Shown here: one piece after another, positions 8,237-16,683 of the stretch
How positions within the stretch are numbered: the first letter of the stretch is position 1
Layout: the number at the start of each line of letters is the position of its first letter
Assembly (NCBI GenBank): GCA_964396265.1
Contig: CAYNEM010000007.1
Coordinates: 1-64,000, forward strand
Length of the DNA: 64,000 nucleotides
Direction: 5' to 3'
Source: EA-27 sp964396265
GTDB lineage: Archaea > Thermoplasmatota > Thermoplasmata > RBG-16-68-12 > EA-27
The notes under the pieces: generated by a model
Database searches by the model: none
Told to the model about the DNA's origin: nothing
What the model saw: the letters and a program-made list of their open reading frames with translations, nothing else
Position numbers and translations under genes: made by a program

Positions 8237-9163
8237 ATGGTCGACGGAGCCCGTGTCGTCGTCACGGGGGGCGCGGGCTTCATCGGCGGTCACCTCGTCG
8301 AGCGGCTTGCGGCGAGGAACGACGTCGTCGTCCTGGACCGCGTGCCTGCCTCGGACGCGCGACACCTGTCGGCGGTGCGGGATCGCGTCGAATACATCGA
8401 GGGCGACATCCGTCGCACCCCGGACCTTGAGCGCGCGTTCCACGGAGCCGAATACGTCTTCCACCTCGCCGCCTTGATCTCGCCGGCCGAGAGCTTCGCG
8501 CATCCGGAGATGTTCAACGACGTGAACACGCACGGCACGCTGGCGGTGCTGCGCGCCGCCAAAGCGGCGGACGTCCGGCGCGTCGTCTTCTCGTCGTCGT
8601 GTGCGGTATACGGGGGCGCCTCGCCGCCGCTCCGCGAGGACGGACCCCTCGACCTCCTCTCGCCCTACGCGGTCACCAAAGCCGCGGGGGAACTGTGGTG
8701 TCGCCTCTACCACGATCTCAGCCTCGAGACCGTCGTCCTTCGCCTCTTCAACGTGTACGGCCCCCGCCAGTCGTCGTCGGGCCCTTACGGGGCGGTCATC
8801 CCGAAATTCCTGCAGGCGATCGCCGCCAAGGAAGCGCCGACGATCTTAGGGGACGGCGAGCAGACGCGCGACTTCGTCTTCGCCGGAGAGGTCGCGGAGG
8901 CATTCGAACGGGCCGCCACCGCGGCCGGCGCCTCGGGACAGGTGTTCAACGTAGGCTCCGGCGAGCCCGTGAGTCTCAACCGACTTCTGGCGGTGATGAG
9001 TGACCTCTTCGGCGCGCACGCGACCCCCGAACATCGCGAGCCCCGGGCGGGCGACATCCGCGCGTCCTACGCGGACATTGCGAAAGCGGAGCGCGTCCTG
9101 GGCTTCCGCGCGAAGGTCTCCCTTGCCCAGGGGCTCTTGGCGGCGGAAGAAAGCCTCCCCTGA
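8237..9163 (+). CDS. NAD-dependent nucleotide-sugar epimerase/dehydratase (extended SDR)
   Basis: A 308-residue extended SDR, most like UDP-glucose/UDP-GlcNAc 4-epimerases. It has the Rossmann motif VTGGAGFIGGHLV at residues ~7-19, the serine region VFSSSCAVYG, the catalytic SPYAVTKAAGE (YxxxK) and the substrate loop RLFNVYGPRQ. Length is normal. The ATG at 8237 is fixed by a TATA box 28 nt upstream, and a much longer open frame reaching back to 7505 is antisense noise. It probably supplies UDP-Gal or UDP-GalNAc for the surrounding glycosyltransferases; exact substrate not determinable. Confidence 0.88.
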   Translation: MVDGARVVVTGGAGFIGGHLVERLAARNDVVVLDRVPASDARHLSAVRDRVEYIEGDIRRTPDLERAFHGAEYVFHLAALISPAESFAHPEMFNDVNTHGTLAVLRAAKAADVRRVVFSSSCAVYGGASPPLREDGPLDLLSPYAVTKAAGELWCRLYHDLSLETVVLRLFNVYGPRQSSSGPYGAVIPKFLQAIAAKEAPTILGDGEQTRDFVFAGEVAEAFERAATAAGASGQVFNVGSGEPVSLNRLLAVMSDLFGAHATPEHREPRAGDIRASYADIAKAERVLGFRAKVSLAQGLLAAEESLP

Positions 9164-9194
9164 GGGCGACGAGACGTCCCGCCGGTGGCGACGC

Positions 9195-10304
9195 TCACGG
9201 CCGGGCGACGCCCATCGCCCGATAGCCCTCGACGAGCCTTCCCTTCATGACGTCCCAACGGAAGCGTGCCTCGTATAGTGCGCGTCCCCGTCGGCCGAGC
9301 TCGGAGCGCAGGTCCGGGGACTCCCGCAGCTTCCGCACGGCCTCCGAGAGCGCCGCGACATCGCCGTATCGCACGACGAGGCCGATGCCGGTCTCCCTCA
9401 CGAGGTCCGCAACCCCGATCCCGTCCGAGACGACGACGGGCACGCCGAACATCATTGCCTCGAACAGTTTGTTGGGGGACGCGAACAGGTTGTTCGGAAC
9501 GGCGGGGTCGTACAGCACGGGGATGACGTCGGCGCCAGCGGTCCGTTCCAACACCTGCTCGTGTGGGATCACGCCGAGGAACGTCGCGGCGGGAGAGGAT
9601 GCGAGCAGGGCCACGATCGCCCGCTGGTCCGGTCCCTGGCCCGCGACGACCAGGTCGGCGCCCGTGGACTCACAGGCGGAGACCAAGGATTGGAGCCCGC
9701 GGTCGTTCGCCAGGTTGCCCGCGTAGAACAGGTGGAACCGCCCGTGACGGTGCGCGACGACGCGCCGCTCCTCCGGCACGTTCGCGACCTCGATGAGCCG
9801 CGCGGGCTCGACGAGGAGGCGCGCCCGGCGCGCGAGGTCCGGGAGGATGACGAGGTCCGCTCGACCGACCGCGCGACCTTCGCTCCGCGCGATCCATCGC
9901 CGGACCGGCGAGGGGATCCTCCGCGTGATCATGTCCCCATAGAAGTCCCAGACGTCGAACACGAACTTCGCCCCCCAGGAGGCCTTTGCGCGGAGGGCGG
10001 GGCGTACCGTGTCGTAGTCCGCAGCGTGCACGACGTCTGGCCGCAAGGTCTTCAGAAGGGCGAACGCCTTGCGCCACCACCGGGGGAGCTTCCACAGCAG
10101 GGAGGTCCTTCCGTATGGCGCGGCGAGCCGCACCCGATGGATCGTGTACCCTGCGCGCCGCTCCGTCTGAGGAAAGGCGACGTCCCGATCCCAGAGGATG
10201 GCGTGGACCTCGTGCCCCTCTTCCGCAAGCGCCCGGGCTTCCCGGTCGAGCCGGGGTTCGACGCCCGCAACGCATTTCGACCGCAGCATCGCGACGCGTG
10301 CCAT
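9195..10304 (-). CDS. GT4 family glycosyltransferase
   Basis: A 369-residue GT-B enzyme. The N-terminal domain starts MARVAMLRSKCVAGVEPR and carries DVVHAADYDTV. The C-terminal nucleotide-binding domain has FHLFYAGNLANDRGLQSL, a GVIPHEQV stretch and ASPNKLFEAMMFGVPVV, the EX7E-like donor site of GT4 retaining transferases. It lies 3 bp downstream of the WecB-type epimerase gene on the same strand, so the two are probably one operon. A role in extending a surface or lipid-linked glycan is inferred from the locus. Confidence 0.88.
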   Translation of the reverse strand: MARVAMLRSKCVAGVEPRLDREARALAEEGHEVHAILWDRDVAFPQTERRAGYTIHRVRLAAPYGRTSLLWKLPRWWRKAFALLKTLRPDVVHAADYDTVRPALRAKASWGAKFVFDVWDFYGDMITRRIPSPVRRWIARSEGRAVGRADLVILPDLARRARLLVEPARLIEVANVPEERRVVAHRHGRFHLFYAGNLANDRGLQSLVSACESTGADLVVAGQGPDQRAIVALLASSPAATFLGVIPHEQVLERTAGADVIPVLYDPAVPNNLFASPNKLFEAMMFGVPVVVSDGIGVADLVRETGIGLVVRYGDVAALSEAVRKLRESPDLRSELGRRGRALYEARFRWDVMKGRLVEGYRAMGVARP

Positions 10305-10307
10305 CCG

Positions 10308-11396
10308 CTACCCCAGGAAGGCGTCGACGATGGCGGCGATCCTCTTGGCGGTCGTGCCGTCACCGTACGGGCTCTCCCACGTCCGTGGCCTCGCGAGCTG
10401 GGAACGCACCGCCGCCAGGATGCGGTCGGGGTCCGTTCCCGCGAGGACGTTCGATCCGATGTCCAGGGTCTCCGGCCTCTCCGTGTTCTCCCGCAGCGTC
10501 ACGCACGGCACGCGCAGGTAGCAGGCCTCCTCTTGGAGGCCGCCGGAGTCCGTCATCACGAGCGCGGCGTCCTTCTGGAGTGCGAGCATGTCGAGGTAAC
10601 CGACCGGCGGGATTCTCCGGAGGTTCGCGATATCGTCGACGCGGGGCCCGAGCCCCGACGCTTCGACGCGCTTCGAGGTCCGCGGGTGGATCGGGAACAC
10701 GATCGGCATGCCCGTCTCCCGGGACACGGCCTCGAAGGCGTCCAGCGCCCTCGCGAGACGCGAGGGGTCGTCCACGTTCTCCGCGCGGTGGAACGTGAGC
10801 AGGATGTAGCGGCCGGCCTGGAGACCGAGCTGCGTCACGGCGCGGGAGGGCCGGACGGCCCTCGGGAGGTTCGCGACGAGCGCGTCGATCACCGTATTCC
10901 CGACGACGTGGATCCCCTCGGTGACGTTCTCACGCGACAGGTTGTCGCGCGCGATCGACGTGGGGGCGAAGAGCAGCCGCGAAAGCTGGTCCGTGACGAT
11001 CCGGTTCACTTCCTCGGGCATCGTCTTGTCGAACGACCGGATGCCCGCCTCGACGTGGGCGAGCGGCCGCCCGAGCTTGCTTGCGAGAAGCGCGCCGGCA
11101 AGCGTCGTGTTCGTGTCCCCGTGGACGATGACGAGGTCCGCCCCTTCCGCGACAGGCGCGATCTGTCGCATGGTCGTCGCGACCTGGTCGTGCGGCGGCT
11201 GGTCCTTGAGCTCGAACCGATGGTCCGGGTCGCGGACCTCCAGGTCCGTGAAGAAGACGCGATCCATCTCGAGGTCGTAATGCTGCCCGGAATGGACGAG
11301 CACGTGGTCGTGGGATAGGTCGTCGAGGGACTCCACGACGGGGGCCATCTTAATCACTTCCGGCCGCGTGCCGATGATTGTGACGACGCGCCCCAC
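10308..11396 (-). CDS. wecB: Non-hydrolysing UDP-N-acetylglucosamine 2-epimerase
   Basis: A 362-residue enzyme interconverting UDP-GlcNAc and UDP-ManNAc. It opens with VVTIIGTRPEVIKMAPV, then VHGDTNTTLAGALLA, HVEAGIRSFDKTMPEE, FHRAENVD and MTDSGGLQEEACYL, the family's substrate and catalytic motifs. The GTG start at 11396 follows a TATA element (TATAAAAC read on the plus strand at 11422-11429) about 29 nt upstream. No UDP-ManNAc dehydrogenase (WecC) is in the window, so ManNAc or ManNAcA use cannot be decided. It is distinct from the second epimerase homologue at 16680. Confidence 0.92.
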   Translation of the reverse strand: MGRVVTIIGTRPEVIKMAPVVESLDDLSHDHVLVHSGQHYDLEMDRVFFTDLEVRDPDHRFELKDQPPHDQVATTMRQIAPVAEGADLVIVHGDTNTTLAGALLASKLGRPLAHVEAGIRSFDKTMPEEVNRIVTDQLSRLLFAPTSIARDNLSRENVTEGIHVVGNTVIDALVANLPRAVRPSRAVTQLGLQAGRYILLTFHRAENVDDPSRLARALDAFEAVSRETGMPIVFPIHPRTSKRVEASGLGPRVDDIANLRRIPPVGYLDMLALQKDAALVMTDSGGLQEEACYLRVPCVTLRENTERPETLDIGSNVLAGTDPDRILAAVRSQLARPRTWESPYGDGTTAKRIAAIVDAFLG

Positions 11397-11578
11397 GGCC
11401 CGGCTCGATGAGTCGCATCCCTATAAAACATCGGGCGAAAGATAGTCGTTGGCGGGGACTCGGTGTGGAGGGAGAGGCGTCCCGCGGCCGGCCTCCACGT
11501 CCGTCGCGGCCTCCATTCGCGTCGATGAACTGATGAACTGCCGGCGTGTTGCGGGGCCGTGCGCGAGCGCGAGTGACC

Positions 11579-12709
11579 ATGAGCCGCGTCCTCATGGTGC
11601 TGAGCAACGGGTTCGTCAACGACCCTCGGGTGAGCGCGGAGGCCCGGAGCCTCGTGGCAGCCGATCACGAGGTCACGGTCCTGTGCTGGGACCGTGCAGG
11701 CACACTGCCGCCGGAGGAGACCCGCGACGCGGTCCGGATCGTGCGGCTGCGGAACACGCCGTACATGCGCATGTGGTCTTTCGACCTGTTCCGCCTGCGT
11801 CCGTTCTGGCGGCTCGCCGTACGGAGGGCTCTCGAACTTCACGGGCGTACCCCCTTCGACGTCGTGCACTGCCACGACCTCGACACGCTCCCGGCTGGCG
11901 TCGCGCTGAAGCGGACCGCAGGTCTTTCCCTGGTCTACGACGCGCACGAGTTCTTCCCCTACATGATCGGGGACCTCTCGCGGGCGAAACCGTTTGAGGG
12001 GTGGTTCACGGGTTTGGAGCGGCGGCTCGTCCCGAAGGTGGACCTCGTCATCGTCGCCGCCCCGGGACAGCGCCCGTACTTCGATCGGATGACGAAGGCC
12101 CCGATCCAGGTCGTGATGAGCTCCCGCCCGCTCGCCCACGGGGCGTACGCGCTCTCCGGGAATTCCCGGATGAAGGTCCTGTACATCGGCGGCCTCCAGC
12201 CACATCGCCTCCTCCCCTCGTTCGCGCAGCTCGCGGTGGAGGATGATTCGTTCGACGCGGACATCGGGGGCTTCGGGCCGCTGGCCGGTGAGATTCGCGC
12301 GCTGGCCGCCAGATCCCGGGGCAACCTGCGATGTCTTGGCGTCGTGCCCATGGACGAGGTCGTGCCCCGGACGCGCGGAGCGGACGTCGTCTATTCCCTC
12401 CTCGACCCGGCGACCCGCGTGTTCCCCCCGGCCGCACCGAACAAGCTCTTCGAGGCGCTCGTCGCCGGGCGCCCCCTCTTGGTCTCAAAGGGCACCTGGG
12501 TCGGGGACGAGGTCGTCGCGGCGGACTGTGGGGTCGCAATCGAGTATTCGAAGGATGCGCTCCGTGAAGCGATTAGCGGGCTGCGGTCGGACCCGGGGAG
12601 TCGGGAGCGGATGGGGAGGAACGCGTTCCGTCTCGCTCAGGAACGATACAACTGGTCGAGGGATGAGGCGGCCTTGCTTGACGCGTACAGAGGTCTGCAA
12701 TCTAGATGA
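11579..12709 (+). CDS. GT4 family glycosyltransferase
   Basis: A 376-residue GT-B transferase. N-terminal SRVLMVLSNGFVNDPRVSAEA and DVVHCHDLDTLPAG; C-terminal MKVLYIGGLQ, CLGVVPMDEVVPRTRGADVV and the donor-site APNKLFEALVAGRPLLV. ATG 11579 begins directly at the first beta strand; an in-frame GTG lies 6 nt upstream. It ends 9 bp from the convergent GT4-methyltransferase gene. Similar in layout to the 9195 enzyme but clearly not a recent copy. Confidence 0.87.
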   Translation: MSRVLMVLSNGFVNDPRVSAEARSLVAADHEVTVLCWDRAGTLPPEETRDAVRIVRLRNTPYMRMWSFDLFRLRPFWRLAVRRALELHGRTPFDVVHCHDLDTLPAGVALKRTAGLSLVYDAHEFFPYMIGDLSRAKPFEGWFTGLERRLVPKVDLVIVAAPGQRPYFDRMTKAPIQVVMSSRPLAHGAYALSGNSRMKVLYIGGLQPHRLLPSFAQLAVEDDSFDADIGGFGPLAGEIRALAARSRGNLRCLGVVPMDEVVPRTRGADVVYSLLDPATRVFPPAAPNKLFEALVAGRPLLVSKGTWVGDEVVAADCGVAIEYSKDALREAISGLRSDPGSRERMGRNAFRLAQERYNWSRDEAALLDAYRGLQSR

Positions 12710-12718
12710 ATCACGAGC

Positions 12719-14272
12719 TCAGGCCTCCTCCTGGAGGTCCGCGACGAAAATCGACTGCAAGAGTCCTTCCGGGAGGAGGACCTTCCTTACGTTGAGGCCC
12801 AATCCCCGATAGAGAGCGGGATAGTCGTGGACGAAACAGTGGCCGACCTGAGAGCCGACCATGTAGTCCTCGAACCAGTCGACGTTGACAACGTACTTCC
12901 GGGAGACCCGACGCGCTTCCAAGAGGGCCAGGGCGACCTGTTCGGCGTCTAGGTGCATGAAGACCTCGCTCGCGAGCACGAGGTCGACCGACTTGTCCCG
13001 AAGGGGGAGTTTCTCCGCGATTCCCGACGCAATCCGCCCCCGCATCGTCGGCGCGTAATCACGGGCCTCCGTGAGCTGATCTAGGCTGAGGTCAATGCCG
13101 ATGAGAGGGACGGACAAAGGTCCGAGAACCCGTTTCAGGATGCGCCCGAATCCGCAGCCGACCTCCGCCGCGGAGTCGAATTCGAGGCTGCGAAACACCT
13201 CCGACAAAGCCTGTTCTTGCAGGGGGAACTTGTCTACGCGAAGACGCCCGACCTCGTATTCGCGACGGTACCGCACTCCCCGGCGCCGCCAGTATCGATG
13301 CAGTTCTGCGCCCTGCCCGCGCCATGCCCCCATCGCATCGTAGTAGACACGGAGGACTCGCCGTGCAATCTGCTCGGGGTTGTGAACGCGATTTACGTAC
13401 TCCTCGCCCCTCGGCCCGAGGTCACGCCACTTTTCGGGGGATGAAATCCACGCGAGCATCGAATCGCGCAGCGAACGGGCGTCCACGCGTATGATCGGGG
13501 GCTCCTCCGGATACAAGGAGGGATCGTGAGAACATGCCGCGACCTTGCCAAGAGCCATCGCCTCGATCGCGACGATGCTGTAGATTCCAAGATCGTTCAC
13601 TTGGTCGATCACGAAGTCAGCGCCGGCCATCAGTTCAATCGCGTGTGCATGGGGGACCCCCTCGACGAGGAGCAACGTGGCGTCTCGGCCTTCGAGGCGG
13701 GTGACGCCTGGCTCCGGGGAGGCTGACGCAGTGGGGCCGAGCGACTGGAAGGCCTCAATGATCAAGCCGGTTCCCTTGATGCGACGATTCGAGGGAAAGT
13801 GGCCGATGACGGGCTTGGAATTCGGCGGCGGAGTCGGAACATCGCGGACGAGGACCGGATTGGGGATCCACTCGGCGCCAGGGACGAAGCGAACTAGATC
13901 GGGAGTCGACGCGAGGACCCGATGCATGAATCGGAGATAACTGGTCCCTTTCCTCAGTCGCGTCTCGGTTCCGTGTAGATGGACGACGTATACCTTTCCC
14001 GCCATCAATGCGCGAAACGCAGGCCATACGAGCTGGCTCTGCCGGATTCCTCCATGAATGTGGACGACGTCCGCCTTTCGAAACTCGGCGAGGTGCCGGA
14101 GGAGGGCCACGTTGTCGTGGATTGGCCCCTGCCGGACCGCCAATTCGATGTCTGGCTCGTCTACGATGACCTCGCGGCCGCTGAGCACCACCGCGGAGTG
14201 ACCTAGGGCAGTCTGGGCATCCGCGAGGCGCCGCGCGACGCTCGCGAAATCGTTGACGTGGAGAATCCGCAG
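12719..14272 (-). CDS. GT4 glycosyltransferase fused to SAM-dependent methyltransferase
   Basis: One chain of about 517 residues. Residues ~1-310 form a GT4-like domain (ADVVHIHGGIRQSQLV, VIGHFPSNRRIKGTGLIIEA, YSIVAIEAMALGKVA). Residues ~330-517 form a class I methyltransferase with motif I AAEVGCGFGRIL, LIGIDLSLDQL, and AEKLPLRDKSVDLVLASEVF. A sugar may be transferred and O-methylated by one protein (inference). The first conventional start (GTG 14191) would cut off the first Rossmann strand and helix. The frame upstream encodes LRILHVNDFASVARRLADA, with no ATG/GTG/TTG, so a CTG at 14272 is the likely start. A TTTTAA element lies 27 nt before it. Base composition is less GC-rich than in the housekeeping genes. 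Confidence 0.75.
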   Translation of the reverse strand: MRILHVNDFASVARRLADAQTALGHSAVVLSGREVIVDEPDIELAVRQGPIHDNVALLRHLAEFRKADVVHIHGGIRQSQLVWPAFRALMAGKVYVVHLHGTETRLRKGTSYLRFMHRVLASTPDLVRFVPGAEWIPNPVLVRDVPTPPPNSKPVIGHFPSNRRIKGTGLIIEAFQSLGPTASASPEPGVTRLEGRDATLLLVEGVPHAHAIELMAGADFVIDQVNDLGIYSIVAIEAMALGKVAACSHDPSLYPEEPPIIRVDARSLRDSMLAWISSPEKWRDLGPRGEEYVNRVHNPEQIARRVLRVYYDAMGAWRGQGAELHRYWRRRGVRYRREYEVGRLRVDKFPLQEQALSEVFRSLEFDSAAEVGCGFGRILKRVLGPLSVPLIGIDLSLDQLTEARDYAPTMRGRIASGIAEKLPLRDKSVDLVLASEVFMHLDAEQVALALLEARRVSRKYVVNVDWFEDYMVGSQVGHCFVHDYPALYRGLGLNVRKVLLPEGLLQSIFVADLQEEA

Positions 14273-14678
14273 AGTGAGGAGAAGCTGGCGAGTTTGTTTT
14301 AAGGTTTCCGTCGGCCCCTGTCAGCTCCACGACGGACGAACAAGATTCCCCCCGACGCTGGAGCATGTGGTCTCAGATGAGCGCCTCGAGCCAGCTCGAC
14401 GGAACGTCCAAATAGCCCGCGTTTTTATTCCCAGGCATCCCAAATGGCGGGGAAGTTCCTGATCGCGCGAGTCTGGAGGATTCGGGGAACGTGACCTCTC
14501 CTGGGGTTCCGCTTGAGTGGTCCCGCGCCCACCGGGGAGCCTTACGGGGCTGGGGGGAGTGGGCCCAAACGGCGTCTTTCGACCCGGCACGCGCGACCGC
14601 AATGGGCGAAGGACCACGCGAGGCGTTCGGACGCACGCCGCCGGCTGGAGATCTCGGTCCGAGCAGAGTGAGGGTGCA
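14273..14678. other. Intergenic region between divergent glycan genes
   Basis: About 400 bp without a convincing gene. It holds the minus-strand TATA element at 14297-14302 and a plus-strand T-rich TTTTTATT element near 14420. The rest shows no coding signature; short frames here lack codon bias. A long 5' leader for the downstream GT2 gene is possible. Confidence 0.5.
14297..14302 (-). promoter_or_regulatory. TATA box supporting CTG start at 14272
   Basis: TTAAAA (minus strand) is centred 27 nt upstream of the CTG at 14272. This is the same spacing seen at the leaderless genes in this window. Confidence 0.45.
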
Positions 14679-15533
14679 ATGACCGATCCACTCGTGAGCG
14701 TGATCATCCCAGTCTACAACCAAGAGCGATATCTCGCGTCGGCGGTTGAATCCGTACTGAATCAGACGTTTTCGGACTTCGAACTGATCGTGGTGGACGA
14801 TGGGAGCACAGATCGGACCCCGGACGTGATTGCCTCGTTCGTCTCGCGGATTCGCGCCCTCCGGAAGCCGAACGGGGGCGGCGCCTCTGCGCTGAACCTC
14901 GGGATCCAAGAGGCTCGAGGCGCTTGGATCGCATGGCTTTCCTCGGACGACCTGTGGGAGCCGACGAAGCTCGAGCGACAGATCGCGGAGATTCGCAGGC
15001 AGCCAACTTACGCCTTCTCGTACACGGACGCACACATCGTGGACGCAGAGGGACGCATCGTGGAGCGACAGCACCTCCCCAACCCGAGGACGCGGCGGGC
15101 GCGAATGCTCCTCCTCGTCCGCCGTTCGTTCATCAACGGTATCGGTGTGCTCGTCCGCCGAGACGTTTTCAAGGATGTAGGCCTCTTCGACGAAGAGAAC
15201 CGCTTCACGTACGACTTCGACATGTGGTCTCGCATCGCCCCCCGATACGATTTCCTTCACGTCCCGGAGCCGCTCGTCCGTTACCGGGTCCATCAGGGCC
15301 AGGCGTCCAGGAACATCGCGGCTATGGAACGGTCCCGAAAGCGCGTCATCTCCCGCGCGCTACGTCGCTACGGCCGTGTTTACGGTACGCTCGGCGTGGT
15401 CCTGCGCGGTGTGGACGCCGTCCTGAAGGTGCCGTGGCAACTGAGCCCTCGGGGCGGTCGATTGACGATCGGGTTCCGGGCGCGCGAGGCCATCGAATCC
15501 GCCCGGGTACTCGTGAATCCGGATGCCCCGTGA
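14679..15533 (+). CDS. GT2 family glycosyltransferase
   Basis: A 284-residue inverting GT-A transferase. Motifs VSVIIPVYNQERYLASAVES, IVVDDGSTDRTPDV, the metal site WLSSDDLWEP, and FTYDFDMWSRIA near the catalytic base region. The ATG at 14679 follows a GAGGG ribosome-binding stretch. First gene of a plus-strand run leading into the fnl-type module, 106 bp before it. Donor and acceptor unknown. Confidence 0.86.
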   Translation: MTDPLVSVIIPVYNQERYLASAVESVLNQTFSDFELIVVDDGSTDRTPDVIASFVSRIRALRKPNGGGASALNLGIQEARGAWIAWLSSDDLWEPTKLERQIAEIRRQPTYAFSYTDAHIVDAEGRIVERQHLPNPRTRRARMLLLVRRSFINGIGVLVRRDVFKDVGLFDEENRFTYDFDMWSRIAPRYDFLHVPEPLVRYRVHQGQASRNIAAMERSRKRVISRALRRYGRVYGTLGVVLRGVDAVLKVPWQLSPRGGRLTIGFRAREAIESARVLVNPDAP

Positions 15534-15576
15534 GCAGGCAACTGTTCGATTCGAGGGTCTCGCGACGGCCGTTCAG

Positions 15577-15585
15577 GTTTATATT
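15577..15585 (+). promoter_or_regulatory. TATA box for fnl-type operon
   Basis: GTTTATATT is centred near 15581. The predicted transcription start is near 15608, leaving a leader of about 30 nt before the ATG at 15640. Confidence 0.45.
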
Positions 15586-15639
15586 CGGATGCTTCCATTG
15601 GCCCCCGGCCTCGCGGCACGTTCTTCGCTCGGGGTGCGT

Positions 15640-16683
15640 ATGAAGGAGTTGGAAGGAAAGCACGTCCTCGTAACCGGCGGCACGGGGTCACTCGGCCGCG
15701 CGCTCGTCCGTCGACTGCTCGCCGGCGACATGGGAGTGCCGGAGCAAGTCGTCGTCTTCTCGAGGGACGAGACGAAGCAGCACTACATGCGGCTGCGCTA
15801 CAAGGAACTCCGCGTGGCCACCGAGGAAGTCATCTACAAGGGCTCGCGGGAGCGGCTCACGTTCCGGGTTGGGGACATCCGTGACTACGCGTCCGTCGTG
15901 GCGGCGGTACGAGACGCGGACATCGTCTTCAACGCCGCAGCCCTCAAGCAGGTCCCGACATGCGAATACTTCCCCGAGGAGGCCGTCGCGACGAACGTTC
16001 TCGGCCCGAGCAACATCGTCCGCGCGATCCGCGAGACGCAGGCCCCGGTAGATACCGTCGTCGGCATCTCTACCGACAAGGCCTGCAAGCCGGTCAACGT
16101 GATGGGCATGACCAAGGCGCTGCAAGAGCGGATCCTCACGAAAGCCAACCTCGAGTGCCCGCGGACGCGATTCGTCTGCGTACGATACGGCAACGTGATC
16201 TCGTCTCGAGGGTCCGTCATTCCCCTCTTTCTAGATCAGATCCGGAAGGGCGGCCCCGTAACGATCACCCTGAAGGAGATGACGCGGTTCCTCCTGACCC
16301 TTGAACAGGCGGTGAACACGATCTTCGCCGCGGTCCGTCATGCGAGGCCCGGCGAGACCTACGTGCCCCAAGCGCCCTCGGCCCGCATGCTCGACGTTGC
16401 CATAACTCTCATGGGCAACGCCGAGGTCCCAATCCATTACACGGGAATCCGTCCAGGGGAGAAGGTGCACGAGATCCTCATTTCCGAAGAGGAGTGCCAC
16501 CGGACGATTGCGCGGGACGGGTACTTTGTCATCGAGCCGATTCTTCCCGAGTTGCGGCCCACGGAGTCGGAGACCCCCGCGTTGTCGGGCGAGTACTCTT
16601 CTGCGGAAGCGCTGCTCCAGGGGGAAGAACTTCGATCCCTTCTCCTCCCCTACCAGAACGCCGCGGAGGAGGAGCTTCTATGA
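15640..16683 (+). CDS. UDP-GlcNAc 4,6-dehydratase/epimerase (FnlA/CapE/WbjB-like)
   Basis: A 347-residue extended SDR of the CapD/PseB superfamily. It has HVLVTGGTGSLGRALV, FNAAALKQVP, GISTDKACKPVNVMGMTKAL and CVRYGNVISSRGSVIP. The usual catalytic Tyr of YxxxK is Met155 (M-x3-K159). This S-M-K form is known in WbpM/CapE/WbjB-type dehydratases, so it does not imply inactivity. It probably converts UDP-GlcNAc to a UDP-2-acetamido-2,6-dideoxy-4-hexulose. The stop overlaps the next gene (ATGA). With the following 2-epimerase and RmlD-like reductase it forms the three-enzyme set for UDP-L-FucNAc or UDP-L-QuiNAc; which product is made cannot be told. Confidence 0.85.
   Translation: MKELEGKHVLVTGGTGSLGRALVRRLLAGDMGVPEQVVVFSRDETKQHYMRLRYKELRVATEEVIYKGSRERLTFRVGDIRDYASVVAAVRDADIVFNAAALKQVPTCEYFPEEAVATNVLGPSNIVRAIRETQAPVDTVVGISTDKACKPVNVMGMTKALQERILTKANLECPRTRFVCVRYGNVISSRGSVIPLFLDQIRKGGPVTITLKEMTRFLLTLEQAVNTIFAAVRHARPGETYVPQAPSARMLDVAITLMGNAEVPIHYTGIRPGEKVHEILISEEECHRTIARDGYFVIEPILPELRPTESETPALSGEYSSAEALLQGEELRSLLLPYQNAAEEELL

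Noticed and set aside
15640..16683. Inactive dehydratase because the YxxxK tyrosine is Met155
   Set aside because: The S-M-K arrangement is established in active WbpM/CapE/WbjB-type enzymes.
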